Of a stretch of DNA of 64,000 nt, positions 46,401 to 56,270 are shown piece by piece. Positions within the stretch are counted from its first letter, which is position 1. Each line of letters begins with the position of its first letter. The stretch is from the NCBI GenBank assembly GCA_948678575.1, contig CAPPGO010000011.1, forward strand, positions 3,960-67,959, written 5' to 3'. The notes beneath the pieces are model-generated. The model did no database searches. It saw only the letters and a list, made by a program, of their open reading frames with translations, and was not told the DNA's origin. The position numbers were made by a program, and so were the translations under genes. This DNA comes from an uncultured Clostridia bacterium. GTDB lineage: Bacteria; Bacillota; Clostridia; TANB77; CAG-508.

Positions 46401-46454
46401 TTTTTCTCCTTTTTCCAAAATAAGATTATCATATTTATTTTTTTTTTTCAATAC

Positions 46455-46478
46455 AAAAAGACAGGTTATCCTGTCTTT
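46455..46478 (-). terminator. Intrinsic terminator of the large surface gene
   Basis: AAAGACAGG and its complement, with a T run on the minus strand, 17 bases past the stop at 46495. Confidence 0.8.
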
Positions 46479-46494
46479 CGTTTTCTAATTTCTG

Positions 46495-49281
46495 CTAAAA
46501 TCCACTATATTCTTCCCAATTTCTTATTTTTCTTAATTCTTCTATGTCATATATATCATTATCTTCAATATACACTTTTCTTAAAGCACCTTTTTTATTT
46601 AAATCGACAAGAATATCAACATTACTATATGGTACACTATCTGCATAAGAAATATCTTGAATTAGATTATTTTCTACATTTAAAATTTTCAACTGATTCA
46701 AATTCTTCACCGCATCTAAGCCTATAATATTATTATTTTTCAAATTTAATTGTTTTAAATTTCTTAAATTTTTTATTCCATCAATATTGTTAATTTTTGC
46801 TCCTGGGCAGTCAATTACCTCTAAATTACTACAATTTGCTAAAAAATTCAAATTATTTATCAAAGTATTATAGGTATAAAATTTTTTTAAGTTTTCAAAT
46901 CCATTTGAAAAATCCAAGGTATCAAAACAATGATCATAATTGCAACTTTTTGATTCTTCTATACTATATTCACCATTTTTCCACCTATTCCAAAAACCTA
47001 ACAATATTTCTTCTACATTTGCATTATTTAATCTATTCAAACATTCTCCTGCATTAAGTCCAATCGCATCTATATTATTTTTTTCATCTTTATATGTTGA
47101 AAGTGTATCTGCTTTCCAATCACCATACATAGAATTAAACATTTTTATTTTTATTCCATATTTTTCTACATTCAAACACATACTTGCAAGTGTGTTTATG
47201 TCACGAGATTCTAATTGTAATATATTAATTTCTTTGCAAGAACTATAATCAAAAACATTATTATTTAATCTAATACTAGATACTTTTGGAGGTAAAACAA
47301 CTTTATATGCTGTACTTTCAGAAAATCCAATGTCCACCGAATTTACACAAGCTGATAAATCGATAGTCCCTTTATATGATAATCCTGTTAATTCTAAACC
47401 AGTTAAATTTGTACATTGATTTAATTTTGAAGCTAATTCTCCAATTCTCATTCCACCCAAAGCATAATATTCTATTGTTCCTGTTATATCTCTTTTTAGT
47501 CCACTTAAAGTTTTTTGCATACAAGTCAAATCTATATCGGGATTATTACATTCAATTCCAACAATCTTATTACAATATGTATCCAAAACAGATACACTAG
47601 TTCCAGTTACCCCAGTATCTTTAAAAAGAATTTCTTTTAAATTTGGTGTATTTTGCACAAATTCTAAGCTCGTTAAATTTGTACATCCATTTAAATTAAC
47701 AGAAATTAAATTTGGAAATTGTTTTAGTAAAAGATTTATTTTATTATTACTTAATTGTGGATTATTTTGTAATTGTATAGCTTTTACTTCATTTTTTGCA
47801 CTTGTACTTAAATTTTCCAATGACACAATTTCAGGAGAAGTATCTGTTAATGTTTTATCTCCCAATAAATATATAGATTTCGAAGCTAAATTTTTCTGAT
47901 ATTTTCCATCTATATTTTTCTGAAATTTATATGCATTATTATATATATCAGCAATACAAGAAACTTCACTCTCCAATAATGATGGACAACCTGCTAAATA
48001 AAAATAATCATATATTTTTATATGAGTTGATAATCCAGACAAATATTTCAAGTCTTTATTATTGCTTAAATTTACTCCTAATAATTCTGTTTTTCCTGTT
48101 AAAGAACCTAGTGCTTGTCTTCCATTTTCAATGTCATCTGTCAAATTATTTCCATAAGCTATTAAAAACTGTAATTGATTCATATTAGAACAAGCGACAT
48201 ACAAAGATTCTATAATATTATTATATATTTCTAAATTAGTTACATTGCTGAAATTTTCTAAACAATCTATATCTTTAATATTGTTGCTATATAATTTTAT
48301 TGTTTTAACAGCCTTTTTACTTGCATCCGTTAATTCGCCTAATTTTGAAACATCAGAAACTTCTTTTTCAGAATTTATTATAGCTATGCTATTTAGATTA
48401 GTATAGTCTGTATTTTTCATACTTGTCAATATCTTTGAAATTTCATCATTTGTTGTTTTTTCTATTTTTAAATCTTCCAAAGTTTTTATTGAAGCAAGTT
48501 CAGAAGTATCTTCTATAACAGTATTATATAAAGTTATTTTTCTTAATTTACTAATATTTTCAATTCCAGATAGATTTTTGAAATTAACATTTTTTAAAAC
48601 TAATTCTTGTAAACTTATAAAGTTATATAATTTTGATAACTCTTTTATTCCACTTTCCTCATCAATTGTAAGTGTTGAAATTTTCTTAATATCATTAGCT
48701 GTAACATTTTCTTCATCATTGCCATTAATTAATTTAGCATACTCACTATTAGCAGAAAAAATTTCTCTATTGGGATCATCTTTATCTATATTAACATTAC
48801 CTACTATATTATTACTACCATTTTTGCAATAATATACTTTTAAATCACTCGTAACTCCATAAACATCATTTAAAGTTGAATATGCTTGATAACTTTTATC
48901 TCCTGCTTCTCCACCTTTTACCTGAGCCTTTAATTCTTCTGGTAATCCATCTTTATTTATAAGATAATATACCATTCCTCTTTTATCTACTATATATCCC
49001 AAAGGTGGATTGTAAAACCAATTAGGTTGATCATTTTTCAAACAAAATAAAGGTGCTTCATCTGAATCTAAAAATTCAGATATATTAGAAGCATAATATT
49101 CATTAAAATATTCCTCTAATATTGCACAACCTTGTAAATAAACCGTTTTTTGCGCTTGTGTTATTATTCCATTATCTCCAACAATTGCATTTATTGAAAC
49201 ACCTGCTAAGATTAGCATTATGATTATTGTTATCACCAATGCTATCAAAGTTATTCCGTTTTGATTGTTTAAAAAAATCAT
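46495..49281 (-). CDS. Giant pilin-anchored leucine-rich-type surface protein
   Basis: 928 residues. The start MIFLNNQNGITLIALVITI is a prepilin-type signal (Gly before a hydrophobic helix), followed by SINAIVGDNGIITQAQ, nearly the same as in the other pilin-like surface gene at 60600. The body has leucine-rich-like repeats of about 22 residues (for instance SGIENISKLRKITLYNT and DGIKNLRNLKQLNLKNNN). Such proteins would sit on the outside of the cell and bind partners or hosts. The likely promoter lies in the invertible segment 49519-49717, currently pointing away. A structured 240-base leader precedes it. Confidence 0.8.
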   Translation of the reverse strand: MIFLNNQNGITLIALVITIIIMLILAGVSINAIVGDNGIITQAQKTVYLQGCAILEEYFNEYYASNISEFLDSDEAPLFCLKNDQPNWFYNPPLGYIVDKRGMVYYLINKDGLPEELKAQVKGGEAGDKSYQAYSTLNDVYGVTSDLKVYYCKNGSNNIVGNVNIDKDDPNREIFSANSEYAKLINGNDEENVTANDIKKISTLTIDEESGIKELSKLYNFISLQELVLKNVNFKNLSGIENISKLRKITLYNTVIEDTSELASIKTLEDLKIEKTTNDEISKILTSMKNTDYTNLNSIAIINSEKEVSDVSKLGELTDASKKAVKTIKLYSNNIKDIDCLENFSNVTNLEIYNNIIESLYVACSNMNQLQFLIAYGNNLTDDIENGRQALGSLTGKTELLGVNLSNNKDLKYLSGLSTHIKIYDYFYLAGCPSLLESEVSCIADIYNNAYKFQKNIDGKYQKNLASKSIYLLGDKTLTDTSPEIVSLENLSTSAKNEVKAIQLQNNPQLSNNKINLLLKQFPNLISVNLNGCTNLTSLEFVQNTPNLKEILFKDTGVTGTSVSVLDTYCNKIVGIECNNPDIDLTCMQKTLSGLKRDITGTIEYYALGGMRIGELASKLNQCTNLTGLELTGLSYKGTIDLSACVNSVDIGFSESTAYKVVLPPKVSSIRLNNNVFDYSSCKEINILQLESRDINTLASMCLNVEKYGIKIKMFNSMYGDWKADTLSTYKDEKNNIDAIGLNAGECLNRLNNANVEEILLGFWNRWKNGEYSIEESKSCNYDHCFDTLDFSNGFENLKKFYTYNTLINNLNFLANCSNLEVIDCPGAKINNIDGIKNLRNLKQLNLKNNNIIGLDAVKNLNQLKILNVENNLIQDISYADSVPYSNVDILVDLNKKGALRKVYIEDNDIYDIEELRKIRNWEEYSGF

Positions 49282-49480
49282 TCTTTGTTTTCCTTCTGTT
49301 CCTCTTTTGTTTACACATTTTTCTTTTCCTTTCTCTTTAAATATATGAGTTGGAAAATAATTTTAATTTTGATTAAACTTTTTTGTATTTCTGAAATACA
49401 TTTTAGCTAATTTCAAAACTTATCTGTTTTCCAACCTTTTGTACACAAAATTTAAAAGTGTTCTACACTTTTATTGGTAT

Positions 49481-49506
49481 AATCAGAAGGAAAACCACCT
49501 CTGATT
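49481..49506 (-). repeat. Hairpin with GTGGTTTTCC loop, copy 1
   Basis: On the minus strand an AATCAGA stem encloses GGTGGTTTTCC and closes with its complement. Same design at 62564-62583 and 62977-62996; see findings. Confidence 0.6.
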
Positions 49507-49518
49507 ATTTACATAATA

Positions 49519-49545
49519 TTTTTCGTTAATATGTAATATTAACGA
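49519..49545. repeat. Inverton 1 left inverted repeat
   Basis: TTTTTCGTTAA arm, nine-base asymmetric centre TATGTAATA, mirrored arm TTAACGA. It is the exact reverse complement of 49691-49717. Confidence 0.8.
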
Positions 49546-49601
49546 AAACAGTGAATTTAATATATATCAGTAATTGCAATACATTCATTAATTTCAAGTA
49601 A

Positions 49602-49627
49602 TAAAAAAAGAGCAAAAAAATTGCTCT
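49602..49627 (-). terminator. Terminator inside inverton 1
   Basis: AGAGCAA hairpin followed on the minus strand by seven T residues. It blocks leftward transcription into the surface gene in the present orientation. Confidence 0.75.
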
Positions 49628-49647
49628 AAAAAATTATTATGGAAAGC

Positions 49648-49676
49648 TTGACTTCTTACAAATTTATATGTATTAT
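49648..49676 (+). promoter_or_regulatory. Promoter inside inverton 1 (pointing away)
   Basis: Plus strand TTGACT, 17-base spacer, TATTAT (with an overlapping TATAAT three bases on). Facing right now; inversion would aim it at the surface gene. Confidence 0.72.
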
Positions 49677-49690
49677 AATTTTGTAATAGG

Positions 49691-49717
49691 TCGTTAATAT
49701 TACATATTAACGAAAAA
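49691..49717. repeat. Inverton 1 right inverted repeat
   Basis: Exact reverse complement of 49519-49545. Confidence 0.8.
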
Positions 49718-49751
49718 ACTTATATTTCAAAAATTTTATTTATATAATTTT

Positions 49752-49784
49752 AAAAAAAGTTTGCATTTTTTTGCAAACTTTTTT
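49752..49784. terminator. Bidirectional terminator between inverton 1 and cdd
   Basis: AAAAAAAGTTTGCA and complement with A/T runs both sides; it ends cdd on the minus strand and would stop the outward inverton transcript. Confidence 0.85.
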
Positions 49785-49789
49785 CACAA

Positions 49790-50185
49790 CTATTTGTTTC
49801 CATCAAAAGAATATGGTAATAATTCATCCATTGCATATTCTTCTATTTTATCGTTATAAGCTGTATATATCTTAAAATCTTTATCTGTATATTGACTTAT
49901 GAATTGTCTACAATATCCACATGGTAAACATCTTTCATAATCATCTCCACCTTTTGGAGCACCAATAACTACAATTCGTTCAAAATCTGTTTCACCTTCT
50001 GAAATTGCCTTTACAAAAGCTACTCTTTCTGCACAAATAGATTGTATGCCTTGATTTTCTACATTACAACCTGTATATTTATTTCCATTTTTGCATTTCA
50101 ATACTGCTCCTACATTATATGTTGTAGATTTAGCATTATCTCTAGCGATTCTTGCCATTTTCAAATCTTCTGTTAAATTAATCAT
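49790..50185 (-). CDS. cdd: Cytidine deaminase
   Basis: 131 residues, tetrameric-type cytidine deaminase. The zinc-site segments CAERVAFVKA and PCGYCRQFI carry the three Cys ligands and catalytic Glu. It deaminates cytidine and deoxycytidine in pyrimidine salvage. Two ATG codons lie in tandem; the second (50183-50185) has GGAGG five bases away and is preferred. It follows the YjdF-like membrane gene closely on the same strand. Confidence 0.92.
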   Translation of the reverse strand: MINLTEDLKMARIARDNAKSTTYNVGAVLKCKNGNKYTGCNVENQGIQSICAERVAFVKAISEGETDFERIVVIGAPKGGDDYERCLPCGYCRQFISQYTDKDFKIYTAYNDKIEEYAMDELLPYSFDGNK

Positions 50186-50194
50186 CATATCCTC

Positions 50195-50959
50195 CTATTT
50201 CAGATGGGCTGTTTCATCGGTACCACCTATCATTTTCTCTTTTGTTGGTTGATTCTTACCAATTTTTATTTTAATTTTATTTAAAAAAGTAAACTTATAT
50301 TTTATAGAAATATAACCAATCGTACTTGCAACTAGTGCTCCTACACTATCAACTATTATATCTTCCATTGTGTCTGAAATTGCATCTCTACCTTGAAGTT
50401 CTATTCCACTTTCAAGTGCATATTTTTGCATATTAGTTCCTAAAATTCCATCACTTGCAAATTCATATACTTCCCAAATTCCACCAAGTGTCATTGCAAA
50501 ACAGAACGCAAAAAATGCTACAAAAAATGCATTCAAATTAACATTTTCGTTTTCTCTATTTAACATATCAATAACAGAAAATCCTAAAAATCCTATCATT
50601 GTTCCACTAAGTGTATGCAAAATTAAATCCCAGTATTTGAATCTATAATAAAAATTTTGTATTTCTCCTAAAAAAATAGCTGCATATAGAAAAAACACAT
50701 AAAAATAATACATTACATTTGGAATTTCCCATTTGAATTTTCTACTTAGAAAACTTGGAATTGCCATTGCTATAATACCTAATAAACACTGAACTAACAT
50801 AAGTACATAATCACTACGCACTCTCATTTCACCACTATTAGGTAATATATCATTAGTTGTTGTTGCAATTCTAAAAACTAAATATAATATTGGTGCAATA
50901 AAACTAATTAACACACTTACTGATATTATTTTTTTCCAATTTCTATTTTTTAATGGCAT
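50195..50959 (-). CDS. YjdF/DUF2238-like membrane protein
   Basis: About 254 residues with six helices. Conserved pieces are HTLSGTMIGFLGF, GGIWEVYEFASD and the DTMEDIIVDSVGAL segment, characteristic of the DUF2238 (YjdF) membrane family of unknown role. The frame opens at 50998, but GGAAGGTATAGAA lies seven bases ahead of the ATG at 50957-50959. It precedes cdd in the same transcript. Confidence 0.75.
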   Translation of the reverse strand: MPLKNRNWKKIISVSVLISFIAPILYLVFRIATTTNDILPNSGEMRVRSDYVLMLVQCLLGIIAMAIPSFLSRKFKWEIPNVMYYFYVFFLYAAIFLGEIQNFYYRFKYWDLILHTLSGTMIGFLGFSVIDMLNRENENVNLNAFFVAFFAFCFAMTLGGIWEVYEFASDGILGTNMQKYALESGIELQGRDAISDTMEDIIVDSVGALVASTIGYISIKYKFTFLNKIKIKIGKNQPTKEKMIGGTDETAHLK

Positions 50960-51046
50960 TTCTATACCTTCCTTATCCCAATTTATTGGTATTTTCATGC
51001 TTTATATTTTGCATTATATCATTAAAATTTATTATTATACAAGTAG

Positions 51047-51820
51047 TTAAATATATTTTTTTAAACCTAAAACTAATCTATCATTTCGAGTTTCTCTTTG
51101 AATTTCATTAAATATAAATTTGCCTTTTCCTCTTATTGTTATTACATCTCCTACATTTATTTTCTTTGAAACCTTTTCAACTAATATTGAATTTAGATAA
51201 ACTCTCTGCTCAGTAATTATTTCTTCTGCTCTTGTTCTCGAACATTTTACAATTTCTGCAACAAAATTATCTAATCTCAAAGAAGAAACTATTATTGTAA
51301 ATTCTTCAAAAATTGTCTCTACATTTTGAAGTCCTAATATACTTACTATATCAATTTCTGATTTTCTAAATCTAGTTAATTCTTGCAAACTATTTTTTAA
51401 ATATTCTGCAATTTCTTTTAGTACAACAATATCTGCTCCATTTTCATTTACTATAATATCCCCGAATTTTTCTCTCTTTAAACCTAATTTCATAATTCCA
51501 CTCAAATAATCTCTATGTTCATATTTAAGTTCCTTAGGTAATTTTATTCTAATTACTTCTAAAATATTTTCTATATTTTTTCTTGCCATTTCTTCTGAAA
51601 TTTTATCAGGATATAAAACTAAAATATTTCTGTCAGCACCTTCTTTTCCACCTTCAAAAAAATAATTCTGAAATTTTTCTTTAAATAAAATTTCTTGTGC
51701 TTCACTTTTGCTTGCTATATCTAAAAAATCAGTATGTACTATCTTATTTCTTGTTCTGCAAAATTCTATTTTGTCTGATATTTTTTCTCCTTGATATTGC
51801 TTTCTATCATTTTTAAGCAT
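51047..51820 (-). CDS. YlmH-like S4 RNA-binding protein
   Basis: 257 residues: an N-terminal domain (LVLYPDKISEEMARKNIENI and GIMKLGLKREKFGDI, each quoted in part) and a C-terminal S4 domain (LDNFVAEIVKCSRTRAEEII, INVGDVITIRGKG). This is the YlmH family, recently shown in Bacillus to contribute to ribosome-associated quality control, and often beside cell-division genes. Its start overlaps the dxs end by 55 bases. No CGG is involved in the overlap, so it is a genuine overlap. Confidence 0.85.
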   Translation of the reverse strand: MLKNDRKQYQGEKISDKIEFCRTRNKIVHTDFLDIASKSEAQEILFKEKFQNYFFEGGKEGADRNILVLYPDKISEEMARKNIENILEVIRIKLPKELKYEHRDYLSGIMKLGLKREKFGDIIVNENGADIVVLKEIAEYLKNSLQELTRFRKSEIDIVSILGLQNVETIFEEFTIIVSSLRLDNFVAEIVKCSRTRAEEIITEQRVYLNSILVEKVSKKINVGDVITIRGKGKFIFNEIQRETRNDRLVLGLKKYI

Positions 51821-53721
51821 TTTTGACCTCTATTTTTAATTTCTTTAATACTTAATCTTAGTTTTAATTTTTTGCTATCTAAAATTGTATTTACTATACT
51901 TTCTGTATCTATATGATATTTCTTTTCAATTTCTTCTGTTTTTCCATGTTTTACAAATTCATCTTGATATGCAAAAGCAATAAAATCTATATCTTTTAAT
52001 TTGTTTTGAACTATAATTCTTTCTATTTCACTATTTAATCCACCTTTTACAGTTCCATCTTCTAAAACTACTGCTATACTACAATTTTTCATTTCTTTTT
52101 TTATCAATTCTTCGTCAATTGGCTTTAAAAATCTAGCATTAATTACTTTGCTACTTATTCCATTATCTTCTAATTCTTTTGCTACATTATATGCTCTTGC
52201 TACCATTTTTCCAATAGCAATTATACATATATCTTCTCCATTCTTCACAATTTCAGCTTTTCCAAGACTTATAACTTCTTGTTTTTCAAATTTCATATCT
52301 TCTGAACCTCTTGGATATCTTATTAAAACTGGTTTTTCAAGATTTATAGCAAATTCTAACATATTTTCTAGTTCAGTAAAATCTTTTGGTGCCATAATAT
52401 TTAGGTTTGGAATTGTATTTCCAAAAGCCATATCTAGTAATCCTTGGTGTGTTTCTCCATCATTTCCCACAATTCCAGCTCTATCAGCAATCATAACAAC
52501 TGGTAAATTCTGAATGCAAATATCATGTACAATTTGATCATAAGCTCTTTGTAAAAATGATGAATATATTGGTACTACTGGTATTAATCCTTCCTTAGCT
52601 AATCCACCAGCTAAACCAATTGCGTGTTGCTCTGCAATCCCAACATCAAAAAATCTATCTGGAAACTTTTTTTGAAATTCTGCAAGTCCTGTACCATCTG
52701 CCATAGCTGCTGTTATAGCAACCACTTTCTTGTTATCCTTAGCAATAGTTACAAGCTTATCTCCCATGGTTTTTGAATAATCTTTTTTGCCATTTCCAAT
52801 TTTCTTGCCTGTTTCTATTTCAAATTTTGATGTACTATGGAAAATATCTGGGTTTTCTTCTGCTGGTTTATACCCTTTTCCCTTTTTAGTTAAAACATGC
52901 AATAATATAGGTCCTTCTTGCTCTTTACATATTTTTAATATATCTTCTAATTTCTCTAAATTATGACCATCTACTGGACCTAAATATCTAAAACCTATAT
53001 CTTCAAAATACATTTTTGGAATAACTAATTGTTTGATACCTCTTTTTGTTCTTTGCACTAGTTTAACAACTTTTTTTCCAAAAAATGGTATTTTATTTAT
53101 GATCCTTTTGCTCTTTAAATTTCCTTTTACATAAAATCCCTTGGTTCTTAATTTTGAAAGCACCATTGATATTCCACCAACATTTTTAGCAATACTCATT
53201 TCATTATCATTTAAAATTACTATAATATTGCTTAAACTACTTCCAGCATCATTCAAGGCTTCAAGCGCCATTCCACCAGTTAAAGCTCCATCTCCAATAA
53301 CTGTTACAATCTTATGATTTTCACCTTTTATATCTCTTGCCCTTGCCATACCCAATGCAACAGAAATAGATGTACTACTATGTCCAGTATCATAAGAATC
53401 ATATTCACTCTCACAAGTTTTTGGAAAACCTGCAATTCCATCTAATTGTCTTAATGTTTCTAATTTATCTTTTCTGCCTGTTAAAATTTTATGTACATAA
53501 GTTTGGTGTCCTACGTCCCAGATAATCTTATCCTTAGGACAATTAAATACACTATGTATTGCCATTGTAAGTTCTACAACACCAAGATTTGATGCTAAAT
53601 GTCCACCAGTATTTGAAACTGTACTGATAATTTTTTCTCTTATTTCTTGTGCTAAAACTTTCTTTTCTTCTGTATTTAATTTTTTCAAATCTTCTGGATA
53701 ATTTACTTTATCTAAAACCAT
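51766..53721 (-). CDS. dxs: 1-deoxy-D-xylulose-5-phosphate synthase
   Basis: 651 residues, slightly longer than usual because of a basic C-terminal tail that runs into ylmH. The thiamine-diphosphate site GDGALTGGMALEALNDAG with ILNDNEMSIAKN, the central AEQHAIGLAGG and the C-terminal RYPRG are all present. It condenses pyruvate and glyceraldehyde-3-phosphate to start the MEP isoprenoid pathway, consistent with the polyprenol-kinase-like gene immediately upstream. Confidence 0.96.
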   Translation of the reverse strand: MVLDKVNYPEDLKKLNTEEKKVLAQEIREKIISTVSNTGGHLASNLGVVELTMAIHSVFNCPKDKIIWDVGHQTYVHKILTGRKDKLETLRQLDGIAGFPKTCESEYDSYDTGHSSTSISVALGMARARDIKGENHKIVTVIGDGALTGGMALEALNDAGSSLSNIIVILNDNEMSIAKNVGGISMVLSKLRTKGFYVKGNLKSKRIINKIPFFGKKVVKLVQRTKRGIKQLVIPKMYFEDIGFRYLGPVDGHNLEKLEDILKICKEQEGPILLHVLTKKGKGYKPAEENPDIFHSTSKFEIETGKKIGNGKKDYSKTMGDKLVTIAKDNKKVVAITAAMADGTGLAEFQKKFPDRFFDVGIAEQHAIGLAGGLAKEGLIPVVPIYSSFLQRAYDQIVHDICIQNLPVVMIADRAGIVGNDGETHQGLLDMAFGNTIPNLNIMAPKDFTELENMLEFAINLEKPVLIRYPRGSEDMKFEKQEVISLGKAEIVKNGEDICIIAIGKMVARAYNVAKELEDNGISSKVINARFLKPIDEELIKKEMKNCSIAVVLEDGTVKGGLNSEIERIIVQNKLKDIDFIAFAYQDEFVKHGKTEEIEKKYHIDTESIVNTILDSKKLKLRLSIKEIKNRGQKCLKMIESNIKEKKYQTK

Positions 53722-53729
53722 AATTTCTC

Positions 53730-54386
53730 CTATACCATTAAAAATGCTAATAATGAAGTGATTAGTGGTACAGTAATGTTGTCTGTACCTTTAATTGAAA
53801 CAGCTTCAATTAAAGTCATCAATCCTGCAATTACTATTGACTTTATTGCCCAATAATCTGCTTTATTATAATACAAAAATCCTGCTAATATCATACAAGT
53901 AATTACACACATTGTAATACAACCTGCAATGCTTTTGGTGTCTCCTGCAATTTTGAATTTTTTACTTTCTACTGCTTGTCCTATAACCGCTGCTAATCCA
54001 TCTCCATAACCCATAACTAAAATTCCACAAAGTCCAACTAATGGATTTTGTAATGGTCCAAAAGTAATTAATGCAAGAATTAATAATGACAATGCATAAT
54101 ATACTGTTCCCAAACTATCTTTATTTTCTGAATTTTCATCTCTTTCCATAACTTTTATAAGATTAGTTTTAAAAGAAATATAATTTACAACTACAAAAAC
54201 TGCTGGTAATAAAGCAGCAACCCACATATTATCAAAAAATACTATCGCTATAATCCACCAATTTGACAACATTATGTGTATAAATTTTCTGCTGGCTTCT
54301 TTTCCTGCTTTTTCAAATAGTTTTCCTGACATTATTATAATTCCCATAAATAATACAGAAACTACTAGACCAATTATATTACTCAT
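53730..54386 (-). CDS. Dolichol/phytol-kinase-like membrane protein
   Basis: 218 residues with about seven helices. RKFIHIMLSNWW at the start and VMGYGDGLAAVIG, with SIAGCITM, in the middle match the CTP-dependent lipid-kinase family (SEC59/VTE5-like) related to CdsA. The substrate is probably a prenol or diacylglycerol. Its ATG overlaps the acyl-CoA synthetase stop (TAATG), and dxs follows by eight bases, so the three form a lipid/isoprenoid unit. Confidence 0.82.
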   Translation of the reverse strand: MSNIIGLVVSVLFMGIIIMSGKLFEKAGKEASRKFIHIMLSNWWIIAIVFFDNMWVAALLPAVFVVVNYISFKTNLIKVMERDENSENKDSLGTVYYALSLLILALITFGPLQNPLVGLCGILVMGYGDGLAAVIGQAVESKKFKIAGDTKSIAGCITMCVITCMILAGFLYYNKADYWAIKSIVIAGLMTLIEAVSIKGTDNITVPLITSLLAFLMV

Positions 54387-56122
54387 TATTTATTTTCTCC
54401 TAATATTTTTGCTATTTCTTCATGTCTTTTTACCTTTGCTGTTGTTGTTTTTATAAGTTCTTCACTTGTAACTATTACATCTCTAATATGTTTATATGGT
54501 GGCATATTTTCATTTATCTTTGCAATAGCTTCTTTCATATCTTTTAATATATCTTCTTCACTTTTATATCCATGAACTGCTTTTATTTCATCTTTATCAT
54601 AAACAATCTTTACGCAAATATCTAAATCATTATCCCATGTAGGTCGTCCATAAACTATACTTTCTTTTACAAAAGGAATATGATTTATAAGTACTTCTAA
54701 TTCTTCTGGAAAAATATTCTTACCATTTTTTTGAACAATTACATTTTTCTTTCTACCAGTAATATAAAGGAATCCATCTTTATCTAAATAACCTAAATCT
54801 CCTGTATGATACCAACCGTCTACTAATACTTCCTTTGTTGCTTCCTCATTTTTATAGTATCCTAGCATTACATTTGGTCCTTTAATTAAAACTTCACCAA
54901 TTCCCTGTTCATCTCTTCCTTCAATTTTAATTTCTACATTTTTTATTGGTTTACCTACTGAACCAAGTCTTACATCAAAATCATTTTCGATTGATACTGT
55001 TGGTGCAGCTTCTGTTAAACCATAACCTTGAACTGTTCTTATTCCAAATCCTAATAATCCTTCTAAAATTTGAGAATCTATTGGAGCAGCCGCTGAAATT
55101 AATAATCTTAAATGACCACCAAGTGCATTATGAATATCTTTAAACACTTTATCTTTAATTTTAATATGTAATTTATCTAATACATTTGTAAATTTTGTCA
55201 TACTATTAACAAGTTTTGTTTTTCCTTCTTTTTCTATCTGTTTCTTTATTCTTTTATAAATTACTTCTACAATAGCTGGTACTGCGACAATTACAGTACA
55301 TTCATATTCTGCTAAATTTTGAGTAATATATTTTAGTCCATCACAGAAAGTATATGTTGCACCAACATATATAAGAACATTCATAACAAAAGCTGGAAGA
55401 GCATGATGGAAAGGTAAAAGTGCTAATGTACAATCATTTTCATCAAATTTCATGTATGCTAAAATACTTAGAGCATTTTGACATAAATTTCTTTGTGAAA
55501 GCATTACTGCTTTTGACATTGAAGTTGTTCCAGAAGTAAATAGCATTACAGCCATAGCATTCTCATCTATAACTGCATCTGTTTGAGATGTATCTCCATC
55601 TTCAATCATTTTTTTGCCTTTTTCAATTAATTGTTTATATGATAAAATTCCATCTTCTTCTTTTTCAGCATCCATATTTATAAAGTATTTAATAGAAGAT
55701 AATTTTTCATCTCTAATTTTTTTAATTACATCTAAATATTTATCTTCAAAAACAATAGCTTCTGCCTCACTTCTTTCAGCCAATGATATAATCTCATTAT
55801 TTGGCAAAGATTTATCTAATGGAACTATGATTTTGCTTCCAGTAAGAACAGCATAGTATGTTTCTATCCACTCATATCTATTTTTAGAGATAAGTGCTAT
55901 TCTTTTATTATCAATATTTAAAGAATTAAGCGCTGTCCCCAAAGCTTCAACTTCTTTACCAAATTCTTTATATGTCATATAATTGAACTCTACTGTCTCT
56001 CCTTTTTTATACATTCTTTTTTTGAATTTAAATATATTATTATCCCCATACAAATTAATTGAATGATTTAATAACTCTTTAAAATTTTTTACTTCTTCAA
56101 CACTATAACTAGTTTCTTTCAT
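54386..56122 (-). CDS. Long-chain acyl-CoA synthetase (AMP-binding)
   Basis: 578 residues. The P-loop MLFTSGTTSMSKAVMLS, the central YGLTEAAPTVS and the YHTGDLGYLDKDGFLYITGRK segment define the adenylate-forming family; the size and tail fit fatty-acid activation. It would make acyl-AMP and then acyl-CoA or acyl-protein. The frame opens to 56185, but GGAGG lies five bases before the ATG at 56120-56122. It leads the lipid unit continuing into the kinase and dxs. Confidence 0.9.
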   Translation of the reverse strand: MKETSYSVEEVKNFKELLNHSINLYGDNNIFKFKKRMYKKGETVEFNYMTYKEFGKEVEALGTALNSLNIDNKRIALISKNRYEWIETYYAVLTGSKIIVPLDKSLPNNEIISLAERSEAEAIVFEDKYLDVIKKIRDEKLSSIKYFINMDAEKEEDGILSYKQLIEKGKKMIEDGDTSQTDAVIDENAMAVMLFTSGTTSMSKAVMLSQRNLCQNALSILAYMKFDENDCTLALLPFHHALPAFVMNVLIYVGATYTFCDGLKYITQNLAEYECTVIVAVPAIVEVIYKRIKKQIEKEGKTKLVNSMTKFTNVLDKLHIKIKDKVFKDIHNALGGHLRLLISAAAPIDSQILEGLLGFGIRTVQGYGLTEAAPTVSIENDFDVRLGSVGKPIKNVEIKIEGRDEQGIGEVLIKGPNVMLGYYKNEEATKEVLVDGWYHTGDLGYLDKDGFLYITGRKKNVIVQKNGKNIFPEELEVLINHIPFVKESIVYGRPTWDNDLDICVKIVYDKDEIKAVHGYKSEEDILKDMKEAIAKINENMPPYKHIRDVIVTSEELIKTTTAKVKRHEEIAKILGENK

Positions 56123-56270
56123 ATACTCCTCCAAGTTATTCATAAAATTCCAGTTGATTATATCACACCACCATAAAAAAAACAATATAACAATATTTTT
56201 TGACTACTTATATTGACTTTAACATATATTTCTTATATTATAGGTTTAGTAAAAATTTGGAGGTATTATT

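Larger units (their letters stand above)
49519..49717. repeat. Invertible promoter segment (inverton) 1
   Basis: Bounded by 27-base inverted repeats that include the arms CGTTAATAT/ATATTAACG. Inside lie a minus-facing terminator (49602-49627) and a plus-facing promoter (49648-49676). About 85 bases of the core are almost identical to inverton 2. In this orientation the promoter faces away from the surface gene, whose start is 238 bases to the left. Confidence 0.72.

Noticed and set aside
51766..51820. dxs/ylmH overlap as another frameshift
   Set aside because: Both proteins are complete with their own start and stop, and no CGG or other junction signal lies in the overlap.
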